This document shows positions 1 through 8,086 of a DNA stretch of 64,000 nt, piece by piece (the stretch's first letter is position 1; each line of letters opens with the position of its first letter). This DNA is from Ottowia sp. SB7-C50. Its GTDB lineage: Bacteria > Pseudomonadota > Gammaproteobacteria > Burkholderiales > Burkholderiaceae_C. Below the pieces are notes generated by a model. It did no database searches, was not told where the DNA came from, and saw only the letters and a program-made list of their open reading frames with translations. The stretch covers positions 1,550,001 through 1,614,000 of the forward strand of contig NZ_CP136995.1 in NCBI RefSeq assembly GCF_033110285.1. The letters are read 5' to 3'. Position numbers and translations under genes: made by a program.

Positions 1-502
1 CTGCCTTGACCATGACCGGAAATCCGATGTCTGCGGCGGCAGCGAGGAATGCGGCATCACCCTGGTCTTCGCCCTGATAGCCCGGAATGCAGGGCATGCC
101 GGCGGCCAGCACCAGGCGCTTGGCCTGGGCCTTGTTGCCCATGGCGCGAATGGCCGCGCCCGGCGGGCCGATGAACACCAGGCCGGCGGCGTCGACCGCG
201 TCGGCAAATTCCGCGTTTTCGGCCAGAAATCCATACCCGGGATGCACGGCGTCTGCGCCCGAGCGCTCGGCCACAGCCAAGATGGCGGCGATGTTCAGGT
301 ATGAGTCCCTGGGCGCTGCGCCGCCAATGCACACGGCCCGGTCTGCCGCCTGTACATGAGGCGCATCTCGATCCGCCTCCGAATACACGGCCACGGTGCC
401 GTAGCCCAGGCGATGCGCGGTGCGCATGACGCGGATCGCGATTTCGCCCCGATTTGCGACGAGCACGGTGTGAAAGGGCCTGATCTGCTTGCGAAGTGTC
501 AT
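1..502 (-). CDS. Biotin carboxylase subunit of an acyl-CoA carboxylase (3' end outside window)
   Basis: Only the N-terminal 167 residues are in the window; the gene runs off the left edge. Seen: the opening [13 protein letters not shown] motif, then [14 protein letters not shown] and [22 protein letters not shown], the standard biotin carboxylase N-domain leading into the ATP-grasp domain. Family role: ATP-dependent carboxylation of biotin on a fused or separate carrier; the carboxyltransferase partner is the gene starting at 4126. It starts 13 bp after the enoyl-CoA hydratase stop and is the last visible gene of a four-gene leftward operon. The order carboxyltransferase, dehydrogenase, hydratase, biotin carboxylase equals atuCDEF of acyclic terpene degradation and differs from liuABCD, so a geranyl-CoA-type carboxylase is the first guess; methylcrotonyl-CoA carboxylase is the alternative. 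The start ATG at 502 was chosen because the frame is closed to the hydratase upstream. Confidence 0.9.
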   Translation of the reverse strand, partial: MTLRKQIRPFHTVLVANRGEIAIRVMRTAHRLGYGTVAVYSEADRDAPHVQAADRAVCIGGAAPRDSYLNIAAILAVAERSGADAVHPGYGFLAENAEFADAVDAAGLVFIGPPGAAIRAMGNKAQAKRLVLAAGMPCIPGYQGEDQGDAAFLAAAADIGFPVMVKA

Positions 503-515
503 GGTGCAAATCCGC

Positions 516-1337
516 TCAGGCGTGCACATCGGCGGTGCCAAAAGCCTGTCGCCATGCGGCCGGGCGCTTCTCTCGAAAAGCGGCAATGCCCTCGGCACCC
601 TCGTGGCGCATGCAGGCGGCGAACTGCTGCGCCGCATCGTCCAGCAAGGTGTCGTCGCTTTCGTGTCCGCAGCGCCGCAGCAGTGGCTTCAGTGCGCGGT
701 TGGCACCGGGCGCGCAGGCACACAGTCGCGTCAGCCATTGCGCGAGCAGTGCGTCCAGATGCGCTGTATCTGCCGCCAGTTCGTCCACCAGGCCCAGGGC
801 CTGCGCGTCTTCGCCGCTCAGGCGTTCACCGAAGAGGCCCAGCCGGAGCGCCGCACGCTGCCCCACCCGCGCCACCACGAAAGGCGCGATCTGCGCGGGA
901 ATGATGCCGAGCGAGGTCTCGCTCAGCGCGAAGCGCGCATCCTGCGTCGCCAGCACCAGATCGGCTGCACACGCCAGGCCCATGCCGCCGCCCATGGCGC
1001 CGCCTTCGACGACGGCGATCAAGGGAATGGGAAGCGCGGCCAGGCGCTGCATGAAGCGCCCGAAATCGCGATTGCGTGCGGCGATGGGGTCGTCGTTCGA
1101 GTCTTGCGCCGAGAGCCGCACCTGGAAGTTGACAACGTTGCCGCCTGCGCAAAAAAAGCCGCCGGCACCTCGCAGCACCAGCGCGCGGACTTTGTCATCG
1201 GATTCGGCCACATGCACGATGTCGGCCAGTTCAACCACCATTTCGGGGGCCAGGGCATTGCGCGTGTCGGGCCGGTTGAGGGTCGCGAACAGCACGTCGT
1301 GCTGGCGGCGCAGAAGGATGTGGGCAAGGTCGGCCAT
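516..1337 (-). CDS. Enoyl-CoA hydratase/isomerase (crotonase) family protein
   Basis: A 273-residue crotonase, normal length for the family. Seen: the oxyanion-hole segment [10 protein letters not shown] near residue 60, the second glycine-rich segment [20 protein letters not shown], and a glutamate in [11 protein letters not shown] at the position of the catalytic acid. Known family role: hydration of 2-enoyl-CoA in the cytoplasm. Its ATG follows the upstream dehydrogenase stop after a single base, so the two are translationally coupled. In an atu-like operon it would be the isohexenylglutaconyl-CoA hydratase (AtuE position), in a liu-like operon the 3-methylglutaconyl-CoA hydratase; the sequence alone does not separate these. 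Confidence 0.88.
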   Translation of the reverse strand: MADLAHILLRRQHDVLFATLNRPDTRNALAPEMVVELADIVHVAESDDKVRALVLRGAGGFFCAGGNVVNFQVRLSAQDSNDDPIAARNRDFGRFMQRLAALPIPLIAVVEGGAMGGGMGLACAADLVLATQDARFALSETSLGIIPAQIAPFVVARVGQRAALRLGLFGERLSGEDAQALGLVDELAADTAHLDALLAQWLTRLCACAPGANRALKPLLRRCGHESDDTLLDDAAQQFAACMRHEGAEGIAAFREKRPAAWRQAFGTADVHA

Positions 1338-1338
1338 G

Positions 1339-2496
1339 TCACATCTCCATCAGGCCCATCTTTCGGGCAATCACCATCATCATCACCTCGTCGGCGCCGC
1401 CCCCGATGGAGCCCAGTCGGTAGTCGCGATAGGCGCGCGACACGCGGTTGTCCCACGTGTAGCCCATGCCGCCCTGGAACTGCATGCACCAGTCCGCGAT
1501 CTCGCGCCCCAGCCGACCGGCCTTGAGCTTGGCCATGGACGCGAGTTCGGTCACGTCCTCGCCATCGATGTAGGCCAGCGTGGCGCGGTAGGTGAGCGAA
1601 CGCAGGGCTTCAAGCTCGGTCTTCAGCTCGGCCAGCTTGTACTGGATGAACTGGTTGTCCAGCAGCGGCCGGCCAAATGCCATGCGCTGGCGCAGGTAGT
1701 CGGCGGTTTCGTTGATAAGGTCGATGCTGGCCAGGCGGCGTGCCGCGCCGTCCAGGCGTTCTTCCTGAAACTGCTTCATCTGGTAGACGAAGCCCATGCC
1801 TTCTTCGCCGATGCGGTGCCGCACGGGCACGCGCACCTCGTCGAAGAAGATCTGCGCGGTGTCGGATGACCACATGCCGAACTTCTTGATCTTCTGGATC
1901 TCGACCCCTTTCGCGCGCCTTCCGTTTTGCTTCAGCGGCACGACGATGAGCGACTTGTTCTTGTGCGGCGGACCCTCCGAAGTATTGGCCAGCAAACAGA
2001 TCCAATCGGCCTGCGTGCCGTTGGTGATCCACATCTTGGAGCCGTTGATGACATAGTCGTCGCCGTCCCGCCGCGCGCGGGTCTTCAGGGACGACACGTC
2101 GGAGCCAGCGCCCTGTTCCGACACGCCGATGCTTACCACGACATCACCGGCAATGGCCGGCGCCAGAAACTCCCGCTTCAGTTCGTCGGACCCGAACGCC
2201 GCCAGCGCAGGGGTGGCCATGTTCGACTGCACGCCGACGCCCATGCCCACGCCTTGGGCACGCGCGTGACCAATGGCCTCGGCAGCGGCCAGCGCGTAGG
2301 AGAAATCGAGCCCCATGCCGCCATAGGCTTCGGGCTTGGTGATGCCGAGAAAACCCAGCCGACCCATTTTTTTGAACAACTCATGGGCCGGGAAAACTTC
2401 GTTGGCTTCCCATTCGTCGACAAACGGGTCGATTTCAGCCGCGACGAAACGGCGCATGCTGGCCATCAGTTCATGGTGTTCAGCGGTGTAAAGCAC
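1339..2496 (-). CDS. Acyl-CoA dehydrogenase, citronellyl-CoA dehydrogenase (AtuD)-like
   Basis: A 385-residue FAD-dependent acyl-CoA dehydrogenase. Seen: GVSEQGAGSDVSSLKT (FAD/substrate contact), KMWITNG, QEERLDGAARR, the quinone-type QFQGGMGYTWDN segment and a C-terminal GGGADEVM, whose glutamate sits where the catalytic base of many family members lies. The open frame extends upstream to 2604 inside the carboxyltransferase gene, but the GTG at 2496 is preferred: it has AGGAAG ten bases upstream, follows the upstream stop by ten bases, and gives the family N-terminus LYTAEHHELM. The C-terminal GGGADEVM and the gene order resemble Pseudomonas AtuD as I remember it; a branched-chain or isovaleryl-type dehydrogenase remains possible. 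Confidence 0.88.
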   Translation of the reverse strand: MLYTAEHHELMASMRRFVAAEIDPFVDEWEANEVFPAHELFKKMGRLGFLGITKPEAYGGMGLDFSYALAAAEAIGHARAQGVGMGVGVQSNMATPALAAFGSDELKREFLAPAIAGDVVVSIGVSEQGAGSDVSSLKTRARRDGDDYVINGSKMWITNGTQADWICLLANTSEGPPHKNKSLIVVPLKQNGRRAKGVEIQKIKKFGMWSSDTAQIFFDEVRVPVRHRIGEEGMGFVYQMKQFQEERLDGAARRLASIDLINETADYLRQRMAFGRPLLDNQFIQYKLAELKTELEALRSLTYRATLAYIDGEDVTELASMAKLKAGRLGREIADWCMQFQGGMGYTWDNRVSRAYRDYRLGSIGGGADEVMMMVIARKMGLMEM

Positions 2497-2506
2497 AGTG
2501 CTTCCT

Positions 2507-4126
2507 TCAGAAGCGGGCCACGCCGAACTGCACGGCGCGGGGTTGACGGGCCTCGGCCTCGCGCCCAGTGGCCAGCACAAAGGCCAGCACGGCGCGCGTA
2601 TCACGAGGGTCGATCACGCCGTCGTCCAGCAGATGGCCGCTGGTATAGAACGCGCTGGACTGGGCGGCGAAGTGGCCGATGATCTCGGCCTTCTGCGCCG
2701 CGAGCCGGTCTTCGTCCACCGGCGTGCCCTTGCGGTCGGCCTGCTGGCGGGCGACGATTTCCAGGGTCGCGGCAGCTTGCTCGCCGCCCATGACCGCAGT
2801 GCGCGCGTTGGGCCACGAGAAACAAAAGCGTGGCCGGAACGCGCGCCCGCACATGCCGTAGTTGCCCGCACCGAATGACGCGCCGCAATAGATGGTGATC
2901 TGCGGCACCCGCGAATTGGCGAGGGCCTGGATCAGCTTGCTGCCGTGCTTGATCATGCCGGCTGTTTCGGAGGCGCGACCGACGATGAAGCCGGTGGTGT
3001 TCTGCAGAAAGACCAGTGGCGTCCCCGACTGGTTGCACAGCTGGATGAACTGCGCCGCCTTGGTGGCACCGGCGGGATCTATCGGGCCGTTGTTGGTGAT
3101 GAATCCTACTGCGTGGCCTTCGATGCGCCCATGCCCGCAGACCGTGGCTGGACCGTAGTCGGGCTTGAAGTCCATCCAGCGCGAACCGTCCACCACGCGC
3201 GCGATGACCTCGCGCATGTCTACGGGCTTGCGGTGCTCCAGCACCATCACGCCTGCCAGTTCTTCCGGGTTCAGTTGGGGCGGATCGGCGTCACATGCAA
3301 AGGGTGATGTCGCGGCGTTCCAGTCGAGGGCGGCCACGATATCCCGGGCCAGGGCGACGGCATGGGCGTCGTTCTCGGCGACGTACTCGGCCAAGCCGCT
3401 CAAGCTGGCGTGCATGTCGGTGCCGCCCAACTCCTCGTCCGTGGCGACTTCGCCCGTGGCGGCCTTGAGCAAGGGCGGGCCGGCCAGAAAGGCCTTGGCC
3501 TGCCCGCGCACCATGACCACGTAGTCCGACAGACCGGGCAGGTAGGCGCCGCCGGCCGTGGATGAACCGTGCACCACCGTTACCACCGGCAGACCGGCGG
3601 CCGACAAGCGCGCCAGGTTGTAGAACATGCCGCCGCCTCGGATGAATTTTTCCACCCGGTATTTGCGCAGGTTGGAGCCGGCCGATTCAACCAGATGCAC
3701 GAACGGCAGGCGATTCTCTAGCGCGATGTCCTGGCAACGCATGAGCTTCTGGTTACCGGCCTCGGTGAGCGCGCCCGCGTCGATGCCCGAGTCGGTGGCG
3801 ACCACCATGCAGCGCACGCCCGAGACATAGCCGATCCCCGCGATCTGCGAGCCGCCCGGCACGCAACGGTCAAGGTCAGCGTCGTCCATCCCATAGCCGG
3901 CCAGGTTGCACAGCGGAAGGAAAGGCATGCCGGCATCCAACAGACGGCCCACGCGCTCGCGGGGCAACAGTGCGCCTAGTCTGTTGAAGCTCGCCGCCGC
4001 ACGCGCAGACGTGTCGGCGGCCCGCTGCTCGAGCGCGCGCAACTGGCCAACCAGATCCAGCATGCCCGCACGCTGCGACTGGAAGGCCTCAGAGGCAGGG
4101 TGAATGCGCGATGCGAACGGGATCAT
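2507..4126 (-). CDS. Acyl-CoA carboxylase, carboxyltransferase (beta) subunit
   Basis: 539 residues, the usual length for methylcrotonyl-, geranyl- or propionyl-CoA carboxylase beta subunits. Seen: two crotonase-like halves, the N-half with VHGSSTAGGAYLPGLSDYVV (acyl-CoA pocket) and the C-half with NTTGFIVG, GASFGAGNYGMCGRAF and AVMGGEQAA (biotin pocket). It transfers CO2 from carboxybiotin to the acyl-CoA and pairs with the biotin carboxylase at the left edge. It is the first gene of the leftward operon and faces the IclR-type regulator across a 160-bp gap that contains a perfect palindrome. The start at 4126 gives a family-like N-terminus; I see only a weak ribosome-binding site. Substrate is inferred from gene order only. 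Confidence 0.9.
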   Translation of the reverse strand: MIPFASRIHPASEAFQSQRAGMLDLVGQLRALEQRAADTSARAAASFNRLGALLPRERVGRLLDAGMPFLPLCNLAGYGMDDADLDRCVPGGSQIAGIGYVSGVRCMVVATDSGIDAGALTEAGNQKLMRCQDIALENRLPFVHLVESAGSNLRKYRVEKFIRGGGMFYNLARLSAAGLPVVTVVHGSSTAGGAYLPGLSDYVVMVRGQAKAFLAGPPLLKAATGEVATDEELGGTDMHASLSGLAEYVAENDAHAVALARDIVAALDWNAATSPFACDADPPQLNPEELAGVMVLEHRKPVDMREVIARVVDGSRWMDFKPDYGPATVCGHGRIEGHAVGFITNNGPIDPAGATKAAQFIQLCNQSGTPLVFLQNTTGFIVGRASETAGMIKHGSKLIQALANSRVPQITIYCGASFGAGNYGMCGRAFRPRFCFSWPNARTAVMGGEQAAATLEIVARQQADRKGTPVDEDRLAAQKAEIIGHFAAQSSAFYTSGHLLDDGVIDPRDTRAVLAFVLATGREAEARQPRAVQFGVARF

Positions 4127-4251
4127 GAAGAGCGGTTGCGAAGTGCCAATTGGGTGCGGTGCTGCGTGCCGACCGGCGGTTCAGTTGGACTGTGATGGTC
4201 GGATGGCCCCATTGCAAGGCAACGTTTCACCATTGGCAAATGCCGTCGCTG

Positions 4252-4276
4252 CCTATGTGCATAATGTGCACATAGG
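4252..4276. promoter_or_regulatory. Perfect palindromic operator between IclR gene and carboxylase operon
   Basis: Arms CCTATGTGCA (4252-4261) and TGCACATAGG (4267-4276) are exact inverted complements around a 5-bp spacer. It is the strongest palindrome I found in a divergent gap here and lies ten bases upstream of the IclR-type regulator's ATG. Binding by that regulator, with control of both itself and the leftward operon, is inferred from position and symmetry. Confidence 0.7.
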
Positions 4277-4286
4277 GGATACCCGC

Positions 4287-5045
4287 ATGACGACTTCACG
4301 ACCGGTCAGTGGCGCACAAAGTGTGGAGCGTGCGGGAGCGCTTCTGCGGTGCATCGCGGCCAGTCATGCCGACGGAATTTCGTTGCAGCGCCTGGTGGAC
4401 GAAACCGGTTTGGACCGCACGACCGCCTGGCGCCTGGTGGGTTGCCTGGTTGCGCAGGCGCTGGTGCGCAAGGACGTGGCCACGGGCCTTTACTACTTGG
4501 GAGTCGAAGCGTCGGCCTTGGGTGCGGCTTGCATGGATCGGCCGCCCCTGGTGCAATCGTGCTTGCCCGCCATGAAGGCGCTGGCGCGACTGTCGGGTGA
4601 CAACGTGTTCCTCATGGTGCGCTCCGGCGACCACAGTCACTGCCTGCACCTGGAAGAGGGCGAACACCGGGTACGGTCGTTCGCGCTCAATGTGGGCAGC
4701 ACGCGGCTGCTGGGCCAGGGGGTTGGCAGTCTGGCGCTGCTGGCGTCGTTGAGCGACGATGCGCTGGCGGCCCACTACCGGCGGCACGAATCCGAATATC
4801 AGTCCGACGACGTGGGCCTGGCTCGCCTTCGCCGGTGGGCAGGGCAAACGCGCGAATCCGGACACTCGCGCGGCAGTTCGGGAGGAGTCGCGGGCGTGGG
4901 TGTGGGCTTTCGATTCGGATCGTGTGGCCACGCCGCATTCAGCATCGTGGCGCCGCGCACGCGCCTGCCACGCGCCCGCAGCGAGGAACTTGCGATGGCA
5001 ATGCAGCGCGAGCTTCGACGGTGGGATCTGCGGCCCGAGGCTTGA
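4287..5045 (+). CDS. IclR-family transcriptional regulator
   Basis: 252 residues. Seen: an N-terminal winged helix-turn-helix, residues about 12-70, with GISLQRLVDETGLDRTTAWRL typical of IclR proteins, then a C-terminal effector domain ending in a GFRFGSCGHAAFSIVAP segment that fits the usual ligand-pocket strand. The C-terminal domain is more divergent and arginine/glycine-rich than normal between residues 195 and 225, but the frame stays open and the conserved ends align, so I see no frameshift. An upstream in-frame ATG at 4104 exists inside the divergent gene; the ATG at 4287 is preferred because it begins just before the SVERA-like domain start and just after the palindrome. Likely local regulator of the divergent acyl-CoA carboxylase operon. 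Confidence 0.85.
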   Translation: MTTSRPVSGAQSVERAGALLRCIAASHADGISLQRLVDETGLDRTTAWRLVGCLVAQALVRKDVATGLYYLGVEASALGAACMDRPPLVQSCLPAMKALARLSGDNVFLMVRSGDHSHCLHLEEGEHRVRSFALNVGSTRLLGQGVGSLALLASLSDDALAAHYRRHESEYQSDDVGLARLRRWAGQTRESGHSRGSSGGVAGVGVGFRFGSCGHAAFSIVAPRTRLPRARSEELAMAMQRELRRWDLRPEA

Positions 5046-5062
5046 GCCCAGCCGCTGCCGAC

Positions 5063-6220
5063 CTATGCGGCGCGTGCTTCACGCACCATGTTGCGCGCAA
5101 TGATGATCTGCTGAATCTGTGTAGTGCCTTCGTACAGGCGGAACAGGCGCACGTCGCGGTAGAAACGCTCAATACCGTAATCGGCCATGTAGCCTGCGCC
5201 GCCGAGGATTTGTACCGCACGGTCGGCCACGCGCCCGTACATTTCGGTTGCGAACATCTTGGCGCATGAGGCCTCGGTGGCTACGTTGCGGCCTTCGTCG
5301 CGCCGCCGGGCGGCGTCGAGCGTCATGCATTCGGCAGCGTACAGCTCGGCCTGGCTGTCGGCCAGCATGGCCTGGACGAGCTGGAATTCGCAGATGGGCT
5401 GACCAAATTGCTTGCGTTCCAGCGAATAAGCCAGCGCATCGCGTAGGATGCGTTGCGCCACACCCACGGCCACGGCGGCAATGTGGATGCGCCCTTTTTC
5501 GAGCACTTTCATGGCCGTCTTGAAGCCGCGGCCCTCCTGCAGCCCGATCAGGTTGGCCGCGGGCACTCGGACATTCTCGAAGATCACATCGCAGGTGTGT
5601 GCGCCGCGCTGCCCCATTTTTCTGTCGTAGGGTCCGAAGCTGATGCCGGGACTCTTCGCATCGACGATGAACGATGACACGCCGCCCGCGCCCTTGTCCT
5701 GCGGATTGGTGCGCGCCATGAGCGTGAAGATGCCGGCGTGCGGGGCGTTGGTGATAAAGCGCTTTGTGCCGTTGACCACGTAATGGTCGCCTTGAAGGAT
5801 CGCCGTGGTACGCAGCGATGCCGCGTCAGAGCCGGCTTCGGGCTCGGTCAGCGCGAACGAAGCAATGACGTCGCCAGTAGCCAGCCGGGGCAGCCACTCG
5901 GCCTGCTGCTCGGGCGTGCCATCCATCAGGATACCTTGCGACCCAATGCCGACCGTCGTGCCGATCACCGACCGGAAGGCGGGCGACGTCTGGCACAGCT
6001 CCAGCAGGACGCGGCACTCCTCTTCCATCGTCAGTTCCAGGCCGCCGAACCGTTCTGGAATGGTCATGCCGAACAGGCCCAGCTCGCGCATGTCCTGCAC
6101 GATGTCAGCGGGAATCTCATCGGTCTCGGCCACTTCGTTCTCGGCGGGCACCAGGCGTTCGCGCACAAAGCGGCGTACGCTGTCCAGCAGGGCTTCCAGG
6201 ATCTCGGGATCACGGATCAT
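5063..6220 (-). CDS. Acyl-CoA dehydrogenase
   Basis: 385 residues. Seen: FALTEPEAGSDAASLRTTA, KRFITNAPHA, the ERKQFGQPICEFQ segment, LGGAGYMADYGIERFYRDVR and a terminal RLYEGTTQIQQ that carries the catalytic glutamate in the short/medium-chain position. It oxidises an acyl-CoA to the 2-enoyl-CoA with electrons passed to ETF. It is the last gene of a leftward operon after the DUF35 protein and the thiolase (12-bp gap), so the three probably act on one beta-oxidation-like route. It ends 17 bp from the convergent regulator gene. Substrate unknown. Confidence 0.9.
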   Translation of the reverse strand: MIRDPEILEALLDSVRRFVRERLVPAENEVAETDEIPADIVQDMRELGLFGMTIPERFGGLELTMEEECRVLLELCQTSPAFRSVIGTTVGIGSQGILMDGTPEQQAEWLPRLATGDVIASFALTEPEAGSDAASLRTTAILQGDHYVVNGTKRFITNAPHAGIFTLMARTNPQDKGAGGVSSFIVDAKSPGISFGPYDRKMGQRGAHTCDVIFENVRVPAANLIGLQEGRGFKTAMKVLEKGRIHIAAVAVGVAQRILRDALAYSLERKQFGQPICEFQLVQAMLADSQAELYAAECMTLDAARRRDEGRNVATEASCAKMFATEMYGRVADRAVQILGGAGYMADYGIERFYRDVRLFRLYEGTTQIQQIIIARNMVREARAA

Positions 6221-6232
6221 GTGTCGGTCTTT

Positions 6233-7441
6233 CTACAGGGCCGCGGCAGTGCCCAGCACGGCGGTCGATTGGCTGGACAGCGTGCCGCCGTTGCCGTGGA
6301 CGACGGCGGTGTCGTGCCGCGCCAGCTGGCGTGCGCCGGCCTCGCCGCGCAACTGGCGTACGGCTTCGATAAGCGCGAAGATGCCGTACATGCCGGGATG
6401 CACGCAAGACAGGCCGCCACCATTGGTGTTGACGGCCAGTCGGCCACCTGGGGCGATGCCGCCGTTCTGCACGAAGGCGCCGCCTTCTCCCTTGGCGCAA
6501 AAGCCCAAGTCTTCCAGGAACAGGATGGTATTGATGGTGAAGGCGTCGTAGACCTGTGCCATGTCCATGTCGGCAGCGTTCAGTCCGGCCATGGCAAAGG
6601 CCTGGGCGCCCGACTGCACCGCACTGGTTGTCGTCAGATCGGGCATGCACGAGATCTGCCGGTGCCAGAGGGCGGTGGCGTTGCCGAGCACGTACACAGG
6701 CGGTCGCGGCAGATCGCGTGCCCGCTCGGCCCGCGTCAGCACGACGGCGCCGCCACCGTCGGTCACCAGGCAGCAGTCGCGCACGCCCAGCGGGCTGGCG
6801 ACCGGGCGGGCGGCGATGACGTCGTCGACGGTCAGTGCGTCCCGCATGAAGGCCTCGGGATTCTGCTGTGCCCACGTGCGTGCAGCCACCGCCACTTCGG
6901 CCAGTTGCGCACGCGTGGTGCCGAACTCGTGCATGTGCCGTGCTGCGGCCAACGCGTAAGCTGTAACGGGCAGCACCGGCTGGTACGGAAACTCGTACGG
7001 CTGCGGATCAAGTAAGCGCCGCGCGCTCTGCACTTCCTTGCGTCCGAAGGTGGCCGAGCGCTGAGCGCTGCCATAGCAAACCAATACCGCTTTGCACTGG
7101 CCGGCGTCCAGGGCGCGGATGGCGGGCAGCAGGTGGGCGATGAAGCTCGATCCGCCGAGCATCGTCCCATCGACATACGTGGGGTTGATGCCCAGGTGCT
7201 CGATGACAGGCATGGCCCACATGCTGCTGCTGACGCTGCAGGTGGCCAGCCCGTCGATGTCTTGCAGAGTCAGCCCCGCGTCGGCCACGGCGGCGTGCGC
7301 GGCGCGGGCCAGCAGCGTCATGTCGTCCATGCCCGGCGCTTCACCGCAGCCATAGGTGGCGGCGCCCGCAATGGCCACGCGGCCGCGCAAGCTGCGGTTG
7401 ACGGTAGCGGCATCCAGGCCGGAGCGGGGCACGCGGCTCAT
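6233..7441 (-). CDS. Thiolase-like protein (SCP2/lipid-transfer type acetyl-CoA acetyltransferase)
   Basis: 402 residues from ATG 7441. Seen: RVAIAGAATYGCGEAPGM at the N-terminus, TDGGGAVVLTRAERARD in the middle, QVYDAFTINTILFLEDLGFCAKGEGG, then NTNGGGLSCVHPGMYG and a late HGNGG segment, an arrangement typical of the non-decarboxylating thiolases that travel with a DUF35 partner. Known partners form a DUF35-thiolase complex for CoA-dependent C-C cleavage or ketolase steps. As printed, the frame runs without a stop from the DUF35 gene, giving an apparent 529-residue fusion; removing one C from the run at 7448-7453 restores a TGA overlapping this ATG. Separate genes are therefore more likely than a fusion. 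Confidence 0.85.
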   Translation of the reverse strand: MSRVPRSGLDAATVNRSLRGRVAIAGAATYGCGEAPGMDDMTLLARAAHAAVADAGLTLQDIDGLATCSVSSSMWAMPVIEHLGINPTYVDGTMLGGSSFIAHLLPAIRALDAGQCKAVLVCYGSAQRSATFGRKEVQSARRLLDPQPYEFPYQPVLPVTAYALAAARHMHEFGTTRAQLAEVAVAARTWAQQNPEAFMRDALTVDDVIAARPVASPLGVRDCCLVTDGGGAVVLTRAERARDLPRPPVYVLGNATALWHRQISCMPDLTTTSAVQSGAQAFAMAGLNAADMDMAQVYDAFTINTILFLEDLGFCAKGEGGAFVQNGGIAPGGRLAVNTNGGGLSCVHPGMYGIFALIEAVRQLRGEAGARQLARHDTAVVHGNGGTLSSQSTAVLGTAAAL

Positions 7442-7822
7442 GCTGCACCCCCCTGCTGGTGCTGGTCGAAACAGCACCAGACCACGCCCGTCCTGCTGGT
7501 CCACGAAGGCCTGCACACGCAGCCCGATCGTCACCGCGTCGGGCGCCAGCCCGTCCACCCGACTCATCATGCGCACGCCTTCGTCCAGGTCGATCAGCGC
7601 CACGTTGTAGTTACCCCCGTCGTCGGGTTTGCGCGCAATCGTGCTGGCGGAATACACCTCGCCGGTGCCCCTGGGCCGCACCCATCGCAGAGCACCATGG
7701 CCGCAGTGTGGGCACAGTTCGCGCGGGGGGAACACATGTTTCTGGCACGCGGGACAGTGCTGGACACAGAAGCGGCCAGCGTCCAGTTCGGCCTGGTAGT
7801 GGGTTTGTGCGCTCAGATGCAT
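7438..7822 (-). CDS. DUF35 OB-fold/zinc-ribbon protein, partner of the thiolase (frame break at its 3' end)
   Basis: About 127 residues if one base of the C run at 7448-7453 is an error; otherwise fused to the thiolase. Seen: a rubredoxin-like zinc ribbon with CPAC near residue 19 and CPHC near residue 34, followed by the OB-fold with GTGEVYSASTIAR and ALIDLDEGVRMMSRV. Known role: acyl-CoA-binding partner subunit of SCP2-type thiolases. ATG 7822 gives the usual N-terminus, with HYQAELDAGRF just before the zinc ribbon; the ribosome-binding site is weak. A second run of six C at 7725-7730 is needed for the correct frame in VFPPREL, so runs of six are not always wrong here. Confidence 0.78.
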
Positions 7823-8086
7823 GGGGCGATGCGAGTGGGTCCTTGCAACTTGCAGCATGCCTGGGTCGCGGGTCAACTTCAATTCGGCAATTCGTAAGGG
7901 GGGGCTTTCATCGCCCGGCGCTCCATCGGCCAGAAGCTGGCAAGCGTCTTGCATGCGTGTATTGGTGCAAACCCGGCTTTGGCGGAAGGCAAGCTCAGGT
8001 TTGCGAAAGACGAATAGGTCAGCGGCCTTCATCTTCATAGGATGGCGTCCTAGCGCGTGCACTGGCCCGCCGTTGCACTGAACCAA

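Noticed and set aside
4860..4980. Possible frameshift in the C-terminal domain of the IclR-type regulator
   Set aside because: The stretch is unusual (RESGHSRGSSGGVAG) but the frame is open and conserved effector-domain residues align on both sides; there is no homopolymer of six or more.
7725..7730. Run of six G as a further error
   Set aside because: Six bases are needed for the correct DUF35 frame through VFPPRELCPHC.
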